The position numbers and the translations under genes were made by a program. DNA of 64,000 nt, taken from an uncultured Alistipes sp. Its GTDB lineage: Bacteria > Bacteroidota > Bacteroidia > Bacteroidales > Rikenellaceae. Positions 18,331 through 25,972 of this stretch are shown here, piece after piece (within the stretch, counting starts at the first letter, position 1; each line of letters opens with the position of its first letter). The notes beneath the pieces were generated by a model, which made no database searches, was not told the DNA's origin, and worked only from the letters and a program-made list of their open reading frames with translations. The DNA lies in assembly GCA_949840605.1 (NCBI GenBank), contig CATKXN010000001.1, forward strand, positions 25,235 to 89,234, written 5' to 3'.

Positions 18331-19164
18331 TCAGCCGCCGATGCCGGCCGCCACGCCTTTTCCGGTATAGGTGATGCGCGGCGTCAGGTGTCGGTCGAGA
18401 CCCTTTTCGCAGCGGGTGCGGTGCTCGCGGATGCTTTCCAGATAACGTTGTTCGTTTTTGTCTTTGTTGTCGCGGGAAGATATTTTGTGATGAAGGTGAA
18501 AAATGATTCCCCGGAATTTCATGCAACGCTGGCGCACTCCGCTGTTGTTCAGGCGCAGCCCCAGTTCCGTATCTTCGTATCCCCATCCTTCGAATCCCTC
18601 GTCGAATCCGTTGACGCGGATCAGGTCCTGACGCCAAAGTCCCAGATTGCAGCTTTTCGGTGACCGGGTGGGGCCGAGTGTTCGGTAGAGGATCGACATG
18701 ATCGGGATGCGCATGGCATTGTTGCTGTTGCGCACGCCCTTGGTCAGCGCCGACAGCGAGGTGATCTCTCCGCTGAGGACCTTTTGGGTCAGCATTTCGG
18801 TGATGATGCCGCGGGAACCCGAAACATAACACCCCTCCCGGGCGAAGAGGATATGGTCCTGAATGAAATTGCGCTGCAGGATCAGGTCGCCATCGACATG
18901 AATAACATAGTCGCCGGAGCTGGCGGCGATGGCCTTGTTGCGGATGGCTGCGACGCGGAATCCGCGGTCCTCGTGCCAGATGTGGTGCACGGGAACCGGC
19001 GAGATGTTCTGAAAATGCCTCACGACGTCGCGGGTGCTGATCCCCGATCCGTCGTCCGCAACCAGTATCTCGGAGGGCATGACGGTCTGCTGCATCACGC
19101 TGTCGAGACACAGGTAGAGTGCCCGCGGCCAATTGTAAGTAGTAATGATCAACGATACAGTCAT
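18331..19164 (-). CDS. Glycosyltransferase family 2 with GT7-like C-terminal domain
   Basis: 277 aa. N-terminal GT-A fold (VSLIITTYNWPRALYLCLDS, EILVADDGSG, GDYVIHVDGDLIL with DGD metal site). The C-terminal half carries FDEGFEGWGYEDTELGLRL, the galactosyltransferase/GT7-type acceptor region seen in bacterial chondroitin-polymerase-like enzymes. Encoded convergently to the Stealth gene. No signal peptide; presumably builds a surface glycan in the cytoplasm. A TACTTTTG box at 19279-19286 (minus strand) would give a ~110-nt leader. Confidence 0.9.
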   Translation of the reverse strand: MTVSLIITTYNWPRALYLCLDSVMQQTVMPSEILVADDGSGISTRDVVRHFQNISPVPVHHIWHEDRGFRVAAIRNKAIAASSGDYVIHVDGDLILQRNFIQDHILFAREGCYVSGSRGIITEMLTQKVLSGEITSLSALTKGVRNSNNAMRIPIMSILYRTLGPTRSPKSCNLGLWRQDLIRVNGFDEGFEGWGYEDTELGLRLNNSGVRQRCMKFRGIIFHLHHKISSRDNKDKNEQRYLESIREHRTRCEKGLDRHLTPRITYTGKGVAAGIGG

Positions 19165-19278
19165 TGTACTGGTATAAATGGGTTAGGTTGTAAGGAAAGG
19201 CACGATTTAATCTGCAAAATCTTCGCCGGAATTTTGCTGGAAAAAGGTTTTGCGATAGCGGCTGTCGAAATCATTCAG

Positions 19279-19286
19279 CAAAAGTA
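19279..19286 (-). promoter_or_regulatory. Candidate promoter -7 box for the GT2 gene
   Basis: TACTTTTG on the minus strand about 115 nt upstream of the start codon; no clear -33 TTTG at 19 nt, so only moderate support. Confidence 0.45.
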
Positions 19287-19484
19287 GCTATTTTTATTGT
19301 AAAATGCACGTTTTCCGAAATACTGCACGCTTTCTGTCGGAAAATCCTGCGGAGTATCGTGCGAACAGCGGGTTTGTGTTGATTTCCAGCGATATACATT
19401 TCTCCGGATTGGATTGATATTAAAAAATATGAATAAATTTGAAAAATATTTTAATAAAAACTTGCAAGGTCTGTTTTTTCGGCT

Positions 19485-19590
19485 TATCTTTGCAGCGAAG
19501 TTTTAAGGTTCATTTAGGTTAGTAGTTTTAGGTTGGTGAGGAAACTATGGAAGAGGAACTCCGGTTCTGATTCCGGGTTTCCTTTTTTTT
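19485..19590 (+). ncRNA. Candidate small RNA A (~90 nt) with own promoter and terminator
   Basis: A -7 box TATCTTTG (19485-19492) with TTG 20 nt upstream in an AT-rich tract should start transcription near 19498. The leader contains the repeat TTTAGGTTAG…TTTTAGGTTGG. It ends in a hairpin (19555-19564 GGAACTCCGG with 19573-19582 CCGGGTTTCC) followed by eight T. No credible protein is encoded. The first ~63 nt, promoter box included, are nearly identical to those of the larger candidate at 19894. It is not recognised as tRNA, RNase P, SRP RNA or tmRNA. Confidence 0.6.
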
Positions 19591-19893
19591 GTCCTGTGTT
19601 TTCCGGTGTTCGGGCATTCGTCCCGGCGCATTTTTCTTTTCTTTGTTTTCGCCCCTTTTTCGGAGACTTCTGCCCGGTTCTGCCCGGTCGCATACCGGTT
19701 TCGCAACTTTTTCTCGTATTCCGGGATAGAGGCTGCCCGCCGGGCTTCTTCGGATGGAAGTGGCTTATCCTGAATTGCTTGCGAGAATGGTGTCTTAATC
19801 GGGTAAGTAGTTTCGGTTGCCGTTCAATGTTACCAAATTGTTAAATATATTTAATATATTCATAAAATATTTGCGTAAGTCGAAAATCCCCCT

Positions 19894-20103
19894 TATCTTT
19901 GCAGTGAAGTTTTAAGGTTCATTTAGGTTAGTAGTTTTAGGTTGGTTGAGGAAATCGGCAGGTTGCAACGGAATGTCCGCTGCTAAGACTCAAGGACGGT
20001 GCTCGTTCGACGGGTCGAATACCTCCGATTGAACCTCATTTTCGGAGGGGGTGGTTCCCCGACGAAAAAGAAGGTCAGTGTCGTGAGACTCGGACCTTTT
20101 TTT
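19894..20103 (+). ncRNA. Candidate small RNA B (~195 nt) with own promoter and terminator
   Basis: Promoter TTTG (19870-19873), 20 nt, TATCTTTG (19894-19901), then the same leader as the upstream candidate. The body contains further self-complementary segments, such as CCTCCGA/TCGGAGG around 20023-20050. The end is a strong intrinsic terminator: AAGGTC at 20071-20076 pairs with GACCTT, an inner AGTGT/AGACT stem extends it, then seven T end at 20103. No open frame with family resemblance. It could be a 6S-type or other Bacteroidales structured RNA; I cannot assign it. Confidence 0.65.
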
Positions 20104-20120
20104 CATTTCCGGCCGCACCT

Positions 20121-20861
20121 TCAGAGCCCGGCCAGCTCTTCGCGGGTCACCTCCACTTCAATGCACCCGAGCCCATAGTATGCTATCTCATACGGATTGT
20201 AACTGAAAACGATGCCTTCGGGCGTGACGCGGAAATTATCCGTCGAAGCGATGTATTCGGGGAAGAATCCGGCGGCAGCGAGTCCTTCGTCGTCCAGGAC
20301 GCCGTACTGTCCGTAGAGTTTGCGGCGGATCAGCCGGTCGAGGTTTTCCTGCTGCGCCGCGGTGAAGAGATCGTACAGGGTGATTTCGTAGCCTCCTTCG
20401 AGCGAATAGACGTAGTTCTCGCGGCTGTACATGCCGTGCGCACCGCCGGTGTAGCTCGACGTGGTGACGGTGTAGGTGACCAGCGTGTCGACGACGGCCC
20501 CTTCCGACTCGGCGGAGATTTCGTATTCCGTATTGCCGCAGCCTGCGGGCAGACTGTCCGCGAGGTAGATGTCGGCGATTTGCTCCACGGCTGTTGCTGC
20601 TGCCTCCCGCACCGTGCCGGAAAAGGCTTCCAGTCCGAAGAAATAGCCGAGGTTCGCCTGCTCGATCGCCGTCAGAGCGGGGGAGTCCGCGGCGTTGAGG
20701 ATCGATGCGAAGCGGTATTCGACCTTGCAGGAGATTCCGTTGCGGTGGATGAGCGTATCGGTGGCGGCTATGCCGAATTCGGGGCCTGCGGGCTGTTTCG
20801 CGCAGGAGACGACTGCGACGGCTGCGGCTGCGGCCAGGTAGGGCGAGAGGCGGATTTTCAT
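20121..20861 (-). CDS. DUF3298/DUF4163-domain lipoprotein (RsiV-like fold)
   Basis: 246 aa. Lipobox VVSC with Cys at 20. Residues ~35-135 resemble DUF4163 (KVEYRFASILNAADSPALTA), and the C-terminal half is DUF3298: YTVTTSSYTGGAHGMYSREN, then TLYDLFTAAQQENLDRLIRR and VFSYNPYEIAYYGLGC. The YTGGAH…YEIA/PY combination is diagnostic. Related domains bind lysozyme or sense it in Firmicutes RsiV, but the role in Bacteroidetes is unknown. It is probably anchored in the outer membrane. A near-consensus TACCTTTA box lies at 20886-20893 on the minus strand. Confidence 0.88.
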   Translation of the reverse strand: MKIRLSPYLAAAAAVAVVSCAKQPAGPEFGIAATDTLIHRNGISCKVEYRFASILNAADSPALTAIEQANLGYFFGLEAFSGTVREAAATAVEQIADIYLADSLPAGCGNTEYEISAESEGAVVDTLVTYTVTTSSYTGGAHGMYSRENYVYSLEGGYEITLYDLFTAAQQENLDRLIRRKLYGQYGVLDDEGLAAAGFFPEYIASTDNFRVTPEGIVFSYNPYEIAYYGLGCIEVEVTREELAGL

Positions 20862-20952
20862 GGCGAAAATAGTTTTTATCTGCTATAAAGGTAGTTAAAA
20901 AGTGGGTTTGGAGGGCTTTTTGCGAAAAAAATCACAGTTTTCGGCGGAAAAT

Positions 20953-20983
20953 TTTGCAGATTTGAAAGAAGACCTTATCTTTG
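20953..20983 (+). promoter_or_regulatory. Promoter of tRNA-Glu
   Basis: TTTG at 20953-20956, 19 nt, TATCTTTG at 20976-20983: perfect Bacteroidetes housekeeping consensus, 17 nt before the tRNA. Confidence 0.88.
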
Positions 20984-21000
20984 CACCACGAAACGAAACC

Positions 21001-21075
21001 GGTGGGTTCATCTAAGGGTTAGGATACATGCCTCTCACGCATGACATAGGGGTTCGATTCCCCTACCCACTACCA
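21001..21075 (+). tRNA. tRNA-Glu, anticodon CTC, CCA encoded
   Basis: Acceptor GGTGGGT pairs with ACCCACT, discriminator A and genomic CCA follow. Anticodon arm CATGC-CTCTCAC-GCATG gives CTC; T-arm AGGGGTTCGATTCCCCT. Stands alone with its own promoter and terminator. Confidence 0.95.
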
Positions 21076-21080
21076 ATCGG

Positions 21081-21108
21081 ACGGCCGCACATGAAGTGCG
21101 GTCGTTTT
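21081..21108 (+). terminator. Intrinsic terminator of tRNA-Glu
   Basis: ACGGCCGCAC (21081-21090) pairs with GTGCGGTCGT (21096-21105), loop ATGAA, followed by TTTT. Confidence 0.88.
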
Positions 21109-21136
21109 GCGTTTCTTCGCACCGCCCTTGAAAAAT

Positions 21137-21170
21137 GCGGCGGCCGCCTCTGTCGAAAGGCGGCCGCCGC
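21137..21170 (-). terminator. Terminator of the xerC-hpf operon
   Basis: Perfect 13-bp inverted repeat (GCGGCGGCCGCCT with AGGCGGCCGCCGC), followed on the minus strand by TTTTT. It lies just past the 3' end of hpf. Confidence 0.82.
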
Positions 21171-21207
21171 GGCGTTCAGTTAGTTAAGGTTAAAGGTTGG
21201 TGGGGTT

Positions 21208-21504
21208 TTATTTTTCGGTTTTCGCTTTGAATTTCTCCAACTGGCGCTTCAGGGCGTCGATGGCCTCGTCGACCGACTCTTCGAAGGCTTTCGACTGGTG
21301 GCAGGCCACCAGGTCCTCACCCGGCATGTGCAGCGTGATGGTTGCGAATTTGTTTCCTTTTTCGTGGTCCTTATCGAGTTTGAGAATGACCTCGGCTCCG
21401 GTCGAGCGTTCCGCAAAGCGGTCCAACTTCGCCATCTTGGCATTCACGAATTCGACCAGCCGTTTGTCGGCGTCGAATTTTACGGATTGAATCTGTACGT
21501 TCAT
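21208..21504 (-). CDS. hpf: Ribosome hibernation-promoting factor, HPF/YfiA family (short form)
   Basis: 98 aa, the short HPF/RaiA class. NVQIQSVKFDADKRLVEFVN opening, LDRFAERSTGAEVILKLDKD, ATITLHMPGEDLVACHQSKA and FEESVDEAIDALKRQLEKFK match the beta-alpha-beta-beta-beta-alpha fold that binds the 30S subunit in stationary phase and blocks translation. It follows the recombinase gene by 22 nt, an arrangement common in Bacteroidales, and is followed by a strong hairpin terminator. Confidence 0.93.
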   Translation of the reverse strand: MNVQIQSVKFDADKRLVEFVNAKMAKLDRFAERSTGAEVILKLDKDHEKGNKFATITLHMPGEDLVACHQSKAFEESVDEAIDALKRQLEKFKAKTEK

Positions 21505-21526
21505 AGCCTAATATTATAAAAGTTAA

Positions 21527-22438
21527 TCACTCGCCGCCCTTTTCACGGGGATGGGCTTTAGCATAAACCTCCCGGAGCCTGGCGATGCTGTTATGCGTGT
21601 AGACCTGCGTGGCCTTCAGCGAAGCGTGCCCCAGAAGTTCCTGTATCTCGCGCATATCTGCTCCGCCGTTCATCAGGTGCGTCGCGAACGTGTGGCGCAG
21701 CACATGAGGGCTTTTTTTACCTTGTACGCCCGCCTTGTCCAACTCTTCCTGCACCGTCCGGTATACCGCCGTCCGGGATATGCGTTTTCCTTTGTGAGTT
21801 AAAAATAACGCTTTTTCCGGTGAAATGCAAATATTTTGCCTGTCAATTAACCCGATGTAGTGCAAAATCTTTTCGCGGACGAATTCCAGGATCGGCACGA
21901 TGCGCACCTTGTCGCCTTTGCCCCGGACGCGCAGCGAGGTGAAGTCCGCCGAGAAATCCCCGCGGTCGATGCCGACCAGTTCGGCCAGCCGCAGTCCGCA
22001 GGCGTAGAAAAGCAGCACGATGAGCGAATTGCGTTCGCGGGTGAAATCCTCGCTGTCCTGTTCGCAGTCGCTGACGATCCCGCTCATGCGGCTTTCGGGA
22101 ACGAACGCCGGCAGCCGGCGCGAGGTCCGCAGCGACGCCACGGGCTGCGTCACGTCGCGGCTGACGACGCCCGTGCGCAGCAGCCAGCGGAACAGCGCCC
22201 GCAGCGACGAGATCTCGCGGTTCATCGAGGCGGCGCTCACGTGCCCCGTCTCGGTGCGGAAGATTATCCATTCGCGAATGTCCTCCGTAGTCACTTGGCA
22301 CGGGTTGAAATCCGTATCGCCGACCCCCAGCCATGCGAGGAACTGTTCGACGTCGTGGCGGTAGTTGCGCACGGTGAGCGGGGAGTAGCGGCGTTCCGCC
22401 TGGAGGTATCGGATGAAATCGGCGAGCATACGAAACAT
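21527..22438 (-). CDS. xerC: Tyrosine recombinase XerC/XerD family
   Basis: 303 aa (Met at 22429 is an alternative start). N-terminal SAM-like domain (RYLQAERRYSPLTVRNYRHD). Catalytic set is complete: Arg in YACGLRLAELVGI, Lys in VRGKGDKVRIVP, HVLRHTFATHLMNGGA (His, Arg), GHASLKATQVYTH (His, Tyr nucleophile). Size and lack of an arm-binding domain point to the chromosomal Xer type that resolves replicon dimers at dif, not to an integrase of a mobile element. Whether XerC or XerD cannot be decided from one copy. Forms an operon with hpf. Confidence 0.9.
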   Translation of the reverse strand: MFRMLADFIRYLQAERRYSPLTVRNYRHDVEQFLAWLGVGDTDFNPCQVTTEDIREWIIFRTETGHVSAASMNREISSLRALFRWLLRTGVVSRDVTQPVASLRTSRRLPAFVPESRMSGIVSDCEQDSEDFTRERNSLIVLLFYACGLRLAELVGIDRGDFSADFTSLRVRGKGDKVRIVPILEFVREKILHYIGLIDRQNICISPEKALFLTHKGKRISRTAVYRTVQEELDKAGVQGKKSPHVLRHTFATHLMNGGADMREIQELLGHASLKATQVYTHNSIARLREVYAKAHPREKGGE

Positions 22439-22521
22439 AAGGTATAGGATAACGGTGCCTGACCGGATCGCATCCGGTTCTGAAACGTGTCGTTACGACG
22501 CCAAATATACGCAAAAACCGT

Positions 22522-22529
22522 TACCTTTG
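22522..22529 (+). promoter_or_regulatory. Promoter -7 box for the flavin reductase gene
   Basis: TACCTTTG 20 nt before the ATG at 22550; -33 region not clearly consensus. Confidence 0.6.
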
Positions 22530-22549
22530 TGCAAAAATAGCGATCTCTT

Positions 22550-23134
22550 ATGAAACAGAGCTGGAAACCGGGCACCGTGCTTTATCCCCTGCCGGCGGTG
22601 CTGGTGAGCTGCGGGGCGACGCCCGACGAGTACAACCTGCTGACCGTGTCGTGGACCGGTACGGTCTGCACCGATCCGCCGATGTGCTACATTTCGGTGC
22701 GTCCCGAACGCCACTCCTACGAAATCATCCGCCGCACGGGCGAGTTCGTCATCAACCTCACGACGCGCCGGCTGGCGCGTGCCGCGGACTGGTGCGGCGT
22801 GCGCTCGGGCCGCGACTTCGACAAGTTCCGTGAGACGGGCCTTACGGCCGTCGCCTCCGAAAAGGTCGCCGCGCCGGTCGTCGCCGAGTCTCCCGTGAAT
22901 ATCGAGTGCCGCGTACGGCAGGTGCTGCCGCTCGGGACCCACGACCTGTTCCTGGCCGAGGTGGTCGGGGTGCAGGCCGACGAGGCCTATATCGACCCGC
23001 AGACGGGGCGTTTCTGCCTCGAGCGCGCCGAACCGATCGTCTATTCCCACGGGGAGTATTTCGCGCTGGGCGAAGCGCTGGGACATTTCGGCTGGTCGGT
23101 CCGCAAAAAGAAAACGGTACGTAAAAAACGGTGA
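22550..23134 (+). CDS. Flavin reductase family protein (flavoredoxin-like)
   Basis: 194 aa. Flavin-reductase-like FMN-binding split barrel: LYPLPAVLVSCGATPDEYNL, TVSWTGTVCTDPPMCYISVR, HSYEIIRRTGEFVINL, and a C-terminal CRVRQVLPLGTHDLFLAEVV with the conserved HDLFLAEV. Cytoplasmic, binds FMN and probably reduces flavin or acts as an electron carrier; physiological partner unknown. The C-terminal KKKTVRKKR tail is basic. Single gene with own promoter. Confidence 0.9.
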   Translation: MKQSWKPGTVLYPLPAVLVSCGATPDEYNLLTVSWTGTVCTDPPMCYISVRPERHSYEIIRRTGEFVINLTTRRLARAADWCGVRSGRDFDKFRETGLTAVASEKVAAPVVAESPVNIECRVRQVLPLGTHDLFLAEVVGVQADEAYIDPQTGRFCLERAEPIVYSHGEYFALGEALGHFGWSVRKKKTVRKKR

Positions 23135-23163
23135 TATTCAGTAATTTTTGCTACCTTCGCCGT

Positions 23164-24642
23164 ATGAAGCTCCGTTCGAAAACCTTTCTGCCGTTTGCTT
23201 TCTCCGCCGCCGTGGTGCTGGCGGGGTGCATCAAGATGCCCAAGGGCAACGGCCCCGGAGGTCCGGACGGCCCGGACGGCCCGGACGGTCCCGAATTCCC
23301 CCCCCCCTCGGCGGAGTACCTTTATCCGTTCGGCGATGAACCCCGGAATGTAACGGCCGAGCTGACGCTGACTTTCGCTCCGGGGACCGACCTCACGCGT
23401 GCGGAGGCTGTCATTCCTCCCCTGAAATACAACAAGTCGCTGCTGGTGATGCTGACGCAGGACGACTGCAAGCAGGCGGCTTTTTCGACCACCTGGGCGG
23501 CGATCAACGGCCGGCCCCTCTCCGACACCTATTTTTATACGGCGGCGCACCTGCGCGGCGGGGATATGCCGCCCGACACCTACGGCTTCGGCAAGACGCT
23601 CGGATCGACCGACGGCACGGGCCGTGAAGTGCGTTTCGCCTTTTCGACGACGCTTTCCCCCGAATGGGAATACATGGATGCCCGGGCGACGGTCCGACCG
23701 GGCTATACGGACAACTATTACCGCTTCTTCATGCAGCGGGGGCTGATGTGGGGCGACGTCCGGGAGATGCTCAACTACGGTGTCGGCATCGCCTTCCACG
23801 ACGTGCGTGTGGACGAGGGGTCGACGAACCGGCCCGATTCGATCCTCCGCCATCTCGGGCTTTCGCAGGAGATTATCCTCGACCGTCTGGCGGGTCGCGG
23901 CTGCAAGATGCTGGCCGAGCCCGACGGCAACAAGACTTATGTGGCGGCGGCGATGAGCTACGGACCGGTCCGGTCGATCGCGGTGCAGTCCGGGGGCGAG
24001 AAACTACGGCCTTTCGCCGTGGAGGGCGATCTGGTGAAGACGGCGCTCGAACGGGGATTCTGGCAGCCGAAGGAGATTCCGGGGGTGATCGAAGCGCAGC
24101 TGGCGCGGCCGGTCGGGGAGCGCGAGGCGGTCCACATCGGGGCGCACGGCACCGACCGTTCTTGGTCCGAAATGCTGCTGTGGCTCAACAACACCTGCGG
24201 CAAGGACGGCAGCGACTGCGTGTGGATGCCCTCGCCCGAGGAGTATTTCGAGTACAACTACCTGCGCCGCCATGCCGTGCCGGCTCTGCGGGCGGAGGAG
24301 AACACGCTGCACCTGACGGTCGGCATCTCCGGCGGGCTCTATGCGTGTTACCCGTCGCTGACCGTCAACATCCGGGGTGTCGATCCCGCGGCATGCACGT
24401 CCGTCGAGGGCGGTGCGACGGTGACGGGACTTTCGTGGGGCGTCTGCGCCGAGGCCGAGGGGGACGGCGAGACGTTGGCCGTGCATATCGACTGCCGCCG
24501 TGCGCTTGCGGAACATGCCGCACATTACGTGGAACTTTACGAGAAACGGCCCACGGCGGCCAACCGTGCCGACGCCCGCTATTTCGTCGGGATGCTGAAG
24601 GATTCCGAACGCAAGCAGGCGCTTCTGGAACGGATCGAATAG
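23164..24642 (+). CDS. Uncharacterised lipoprotein, weakly polysaccharide-deacetylase-like
   Basis: 492 aa from ATG 23164, the only start giving a signal peptide (lipobox LAGC, Cys at 22). A low-complexity GPD repeat (residues ~29-42) and a proline run encoded by ten consecutive C (23298-23307) link it to the main domain. LLVMLTQDDCKQAAF recalls the first Asp motif of NodB-type deacetylases, and DCVWMPSPEEYFEYNYLRRH resembles a conserved block in Bacteroidetes proteins of that type, but the His-x3-His motif is not clear. Probably surface anchored. A TACCTTCG box ends only 5 nt before the ATG, so the mRNA may be nearly leaderless. Confidence 0.6.
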   Translation: MKLRSKTFLPFAFSAAVVLAGCIKMPKGNGPGGPDGPDGPDGPEFPPPSAEYLYPFGDEPRNVTAELTLTFAPGTDLTRAEAVIPPLKYNKSLLVMLTQDDCKQAAFSTTWAAINGRPLSDTYFYTAAHLRGGDMPPDTYGFGKTLGSTDGTGREVRFAFSTTLSPEWEYMDARATVRPGYTDNYYRFFMQRGLMWGDVREMLNYGVGIAFHDVRVDEGSTNRPDSILRHLGLSQEIILDRLAGRGCKMLAEPDGNKTYVAAAMSYGPVRSIAVQSGGEKLRPFAVEGDLVKTALERGFWQPKEIPGVIEAQLARPVGEREAVHIGAHGTDRSWSEMLLWLNNTCGKDGSDCVWMPSPEEYFEYNYLRRHAVPALRAEENTLHLTVGISGGLYACYPSLTVNIRGVDPAACTSVEGGATVTGLSWGVCAEAEGDGETLAVHIDCRRALAEHAAHYVELYEKRPTAANRADARYFVGMLKDSERKQALLERIE

Positions 24643-24706
24643 CCGGGACGGAATTCTGCGGAATTTTTCGTATCTTGCATTCCGGAACAACCAACACTTT
24701 CCGACA

Positions 24707-25900
24707 ATGAAAAAACTTCTTTTTGCGCTTTCCGGACTGCTCTTCTCGCTGGCTGCCGCGGCGCAGGATTTCAAGATCACGCACGGCCCCTATCTCTGCG
24801 ACATGACAAGTGACGGCGTGACGGTCGTCTGGACCACCAGCAAACCGGCCCTTTCGTGGGTCGAGGCCGCGCCCGACGACGGGCGGAGTTTCTATGCGCA
24901 GGAACATACGCGCTACTACCAGACCGTCGCGGGCCGCAAACTGGCCGACAGGACGCTCCATGCCGTGCGCATCAAGGGGCTGAAACCCGGCACGGACTAT
25001 TGCTACCGCATCTTTTCGCAGGAGGTCACGGCGTGGCCGCAGCGCGGCAAGGCCACTTACGGGCGTGTCGCCTCGAGCGACGTTTACCGCCGCAAGCCCT
25101 ATACGTTCCGGACTTTCCCCGACTCGGGCGCCGACTGCTCGTTCATCATGCTCAACGACATACACGGACGCGCCGACTACATGACGGAGCTCTGTGAGAA
25201 GGTCGATTTCCGCGGGCTGGGATTCGTCGTCTTCAACGGCGACATGTCGAGCAGCGTCGAGAGCGAGGAACAGCTCTTTGCGGACTATATCGACGCCTCG
25301 GCCGCGCTGTTCGCCACCGGGACGCCGATTCTCTTCAACCGCGGCAACCACGAGACGCGCGGCGTCTGCTCGGACCGTCTGATCGACTATTTCCCGACCC
25401 GCAGCGGGGAGTTTTACGGCATGTACCGCTACGGCGACGTCTGCCTGCTGGTGCTCGACTGCGGGGAGGACAAGCCCGACAGCGATGTCGAATACTACGG
25501 GCTGGCCGATTACGACGCCTACCGCGCCGGGGAGTGCGAATGGCTGAAAAAGGCCGTGCGCTCGGAGGAGTTTCTCTCGGCTTCGGCGCGGATCGTCCTG
25601 CTGCACGTGCCTCCGACGACGGGCACGTGGCACGGGAATCTTCATCTCAAGGAGCTCTTCATGCCGGTGCTGAACGAGGCAGGCGTCGACCTGATGCTCT
25701 GCGGCCACGAACACCGCTGTTCGGTCCATCCCGCCGGGGAGCGGGGCGCGCGGTTCCCGATCGTGATCAACGACAACAAGAGCTATGCCCGCTGCGACGT
25801 TTCGGACAGCCTGATCCGGGTGCGGATCGTCGGTCCCAAAGGCAAGGTCGCCCATACGCACGAATTTCCGCTGAACCGTCCGGCGGCCGATTCCGAATAG
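24707..25900 (+). CDS. Secreted metallophosphoesterase with N-terminal FN3-like domain (purple acid phosphatase-like)
   Basis: 397 aa with signal peptide (MKKLLFALSG…AAAAQ). Residues ~22-130 form an FN3-like domain typical of purple acid phosphatase-type enzymes (ITHGPYLCDMTSDGVTVVWT). The calcineurin-like domain has the metal motifs in order: LNDIHGR, FNGDMSSS, NRGNHE, LLHVPP, CGHEHR. It therefore hydrolyses a phosphomono- or diester in the periplasm or outside. It is convergent with the broken Sus-like module, which also carries the tail of a phosphoesterase; a link to phosphate-ester uptake is possible. Confidence 0.9.
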   Translation: MKKLLFALSGLLFSLAAAAQDFKITHGPYLCDMTSDGVTVVWTTSKPALSWVEAAPDDGRSFYAQEHTRYYQTVAGRKLADRTLHAVRIKGLKPGTDYCYRIFSQEVTAWPQRGKATYGRVASSDVYRRKPYTFRTFPDSGADCSFIMLNDIHGRADYMTELCEKVDFRGLGFVVFNGDMSSSVESEEQLFADYIDASAALFATGTPILFNRGNHETRGVCSDRLIDYFPTRSGEFYGMYRYGDVCLLVLDCGEDKPDSDVEYYGLADYDAYRAGECEWLKKAVRSEEFLSASARIVLLHVPPTTGTWHGNLHLKELFMPVLNEAGVDLMLCGHEHRCSVHPAGERGARFPIVINDNKSYARCDVSDSLIRVRIVGPKGKVAHTHEFPLNRPAADSE

Positions 25901-25924
25901 TTCGGATAAACCTCCCGGAAATAT

Positions 25925-25953
25925 AACGGGCGGGGGATGTTCCCCCGCCCGTT
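25925..25953. terminator. Bidirectional intrinsic terminator
   Basis: AACGGGCGGGGGA (25925-25937) and TCCCCCGCCCGTT (25941-25953) form a 13-bp stem between two convergent genes. Confidence 0.85.
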
Positions 25954-25972
25954 CGTTGTCGGTATGCGTCCG

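Noticed and set aside
19533..19844. 103-codon frame between the two small RNA candidates
   Set aside because: Starts inside the first RNA and crosses its terminator; Phe/Cys/Pro-rich sequence with no family resemblance.
19892..20103. RNase P RNA, because of GAGGAAA in the leader
   Set aside because: The rest of the conserved core (GAGGAAAGTCCGGGC, ACAGAA) is missing; the motif is only seven bases.
21527..22438. Integrase of a mobile element
   Set aside because: Size, lack of an arm-binding domain and the operon with hpf point to the chromosomal Xer recombinase.
23262..23306. Collagen-like or CRISPR-like repeat
   Set aside because: Only three to four copies of a 9-bp unit inside a reading frame; no spacers. 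I saw no CRISPR array or cas gene anywhere in the window.
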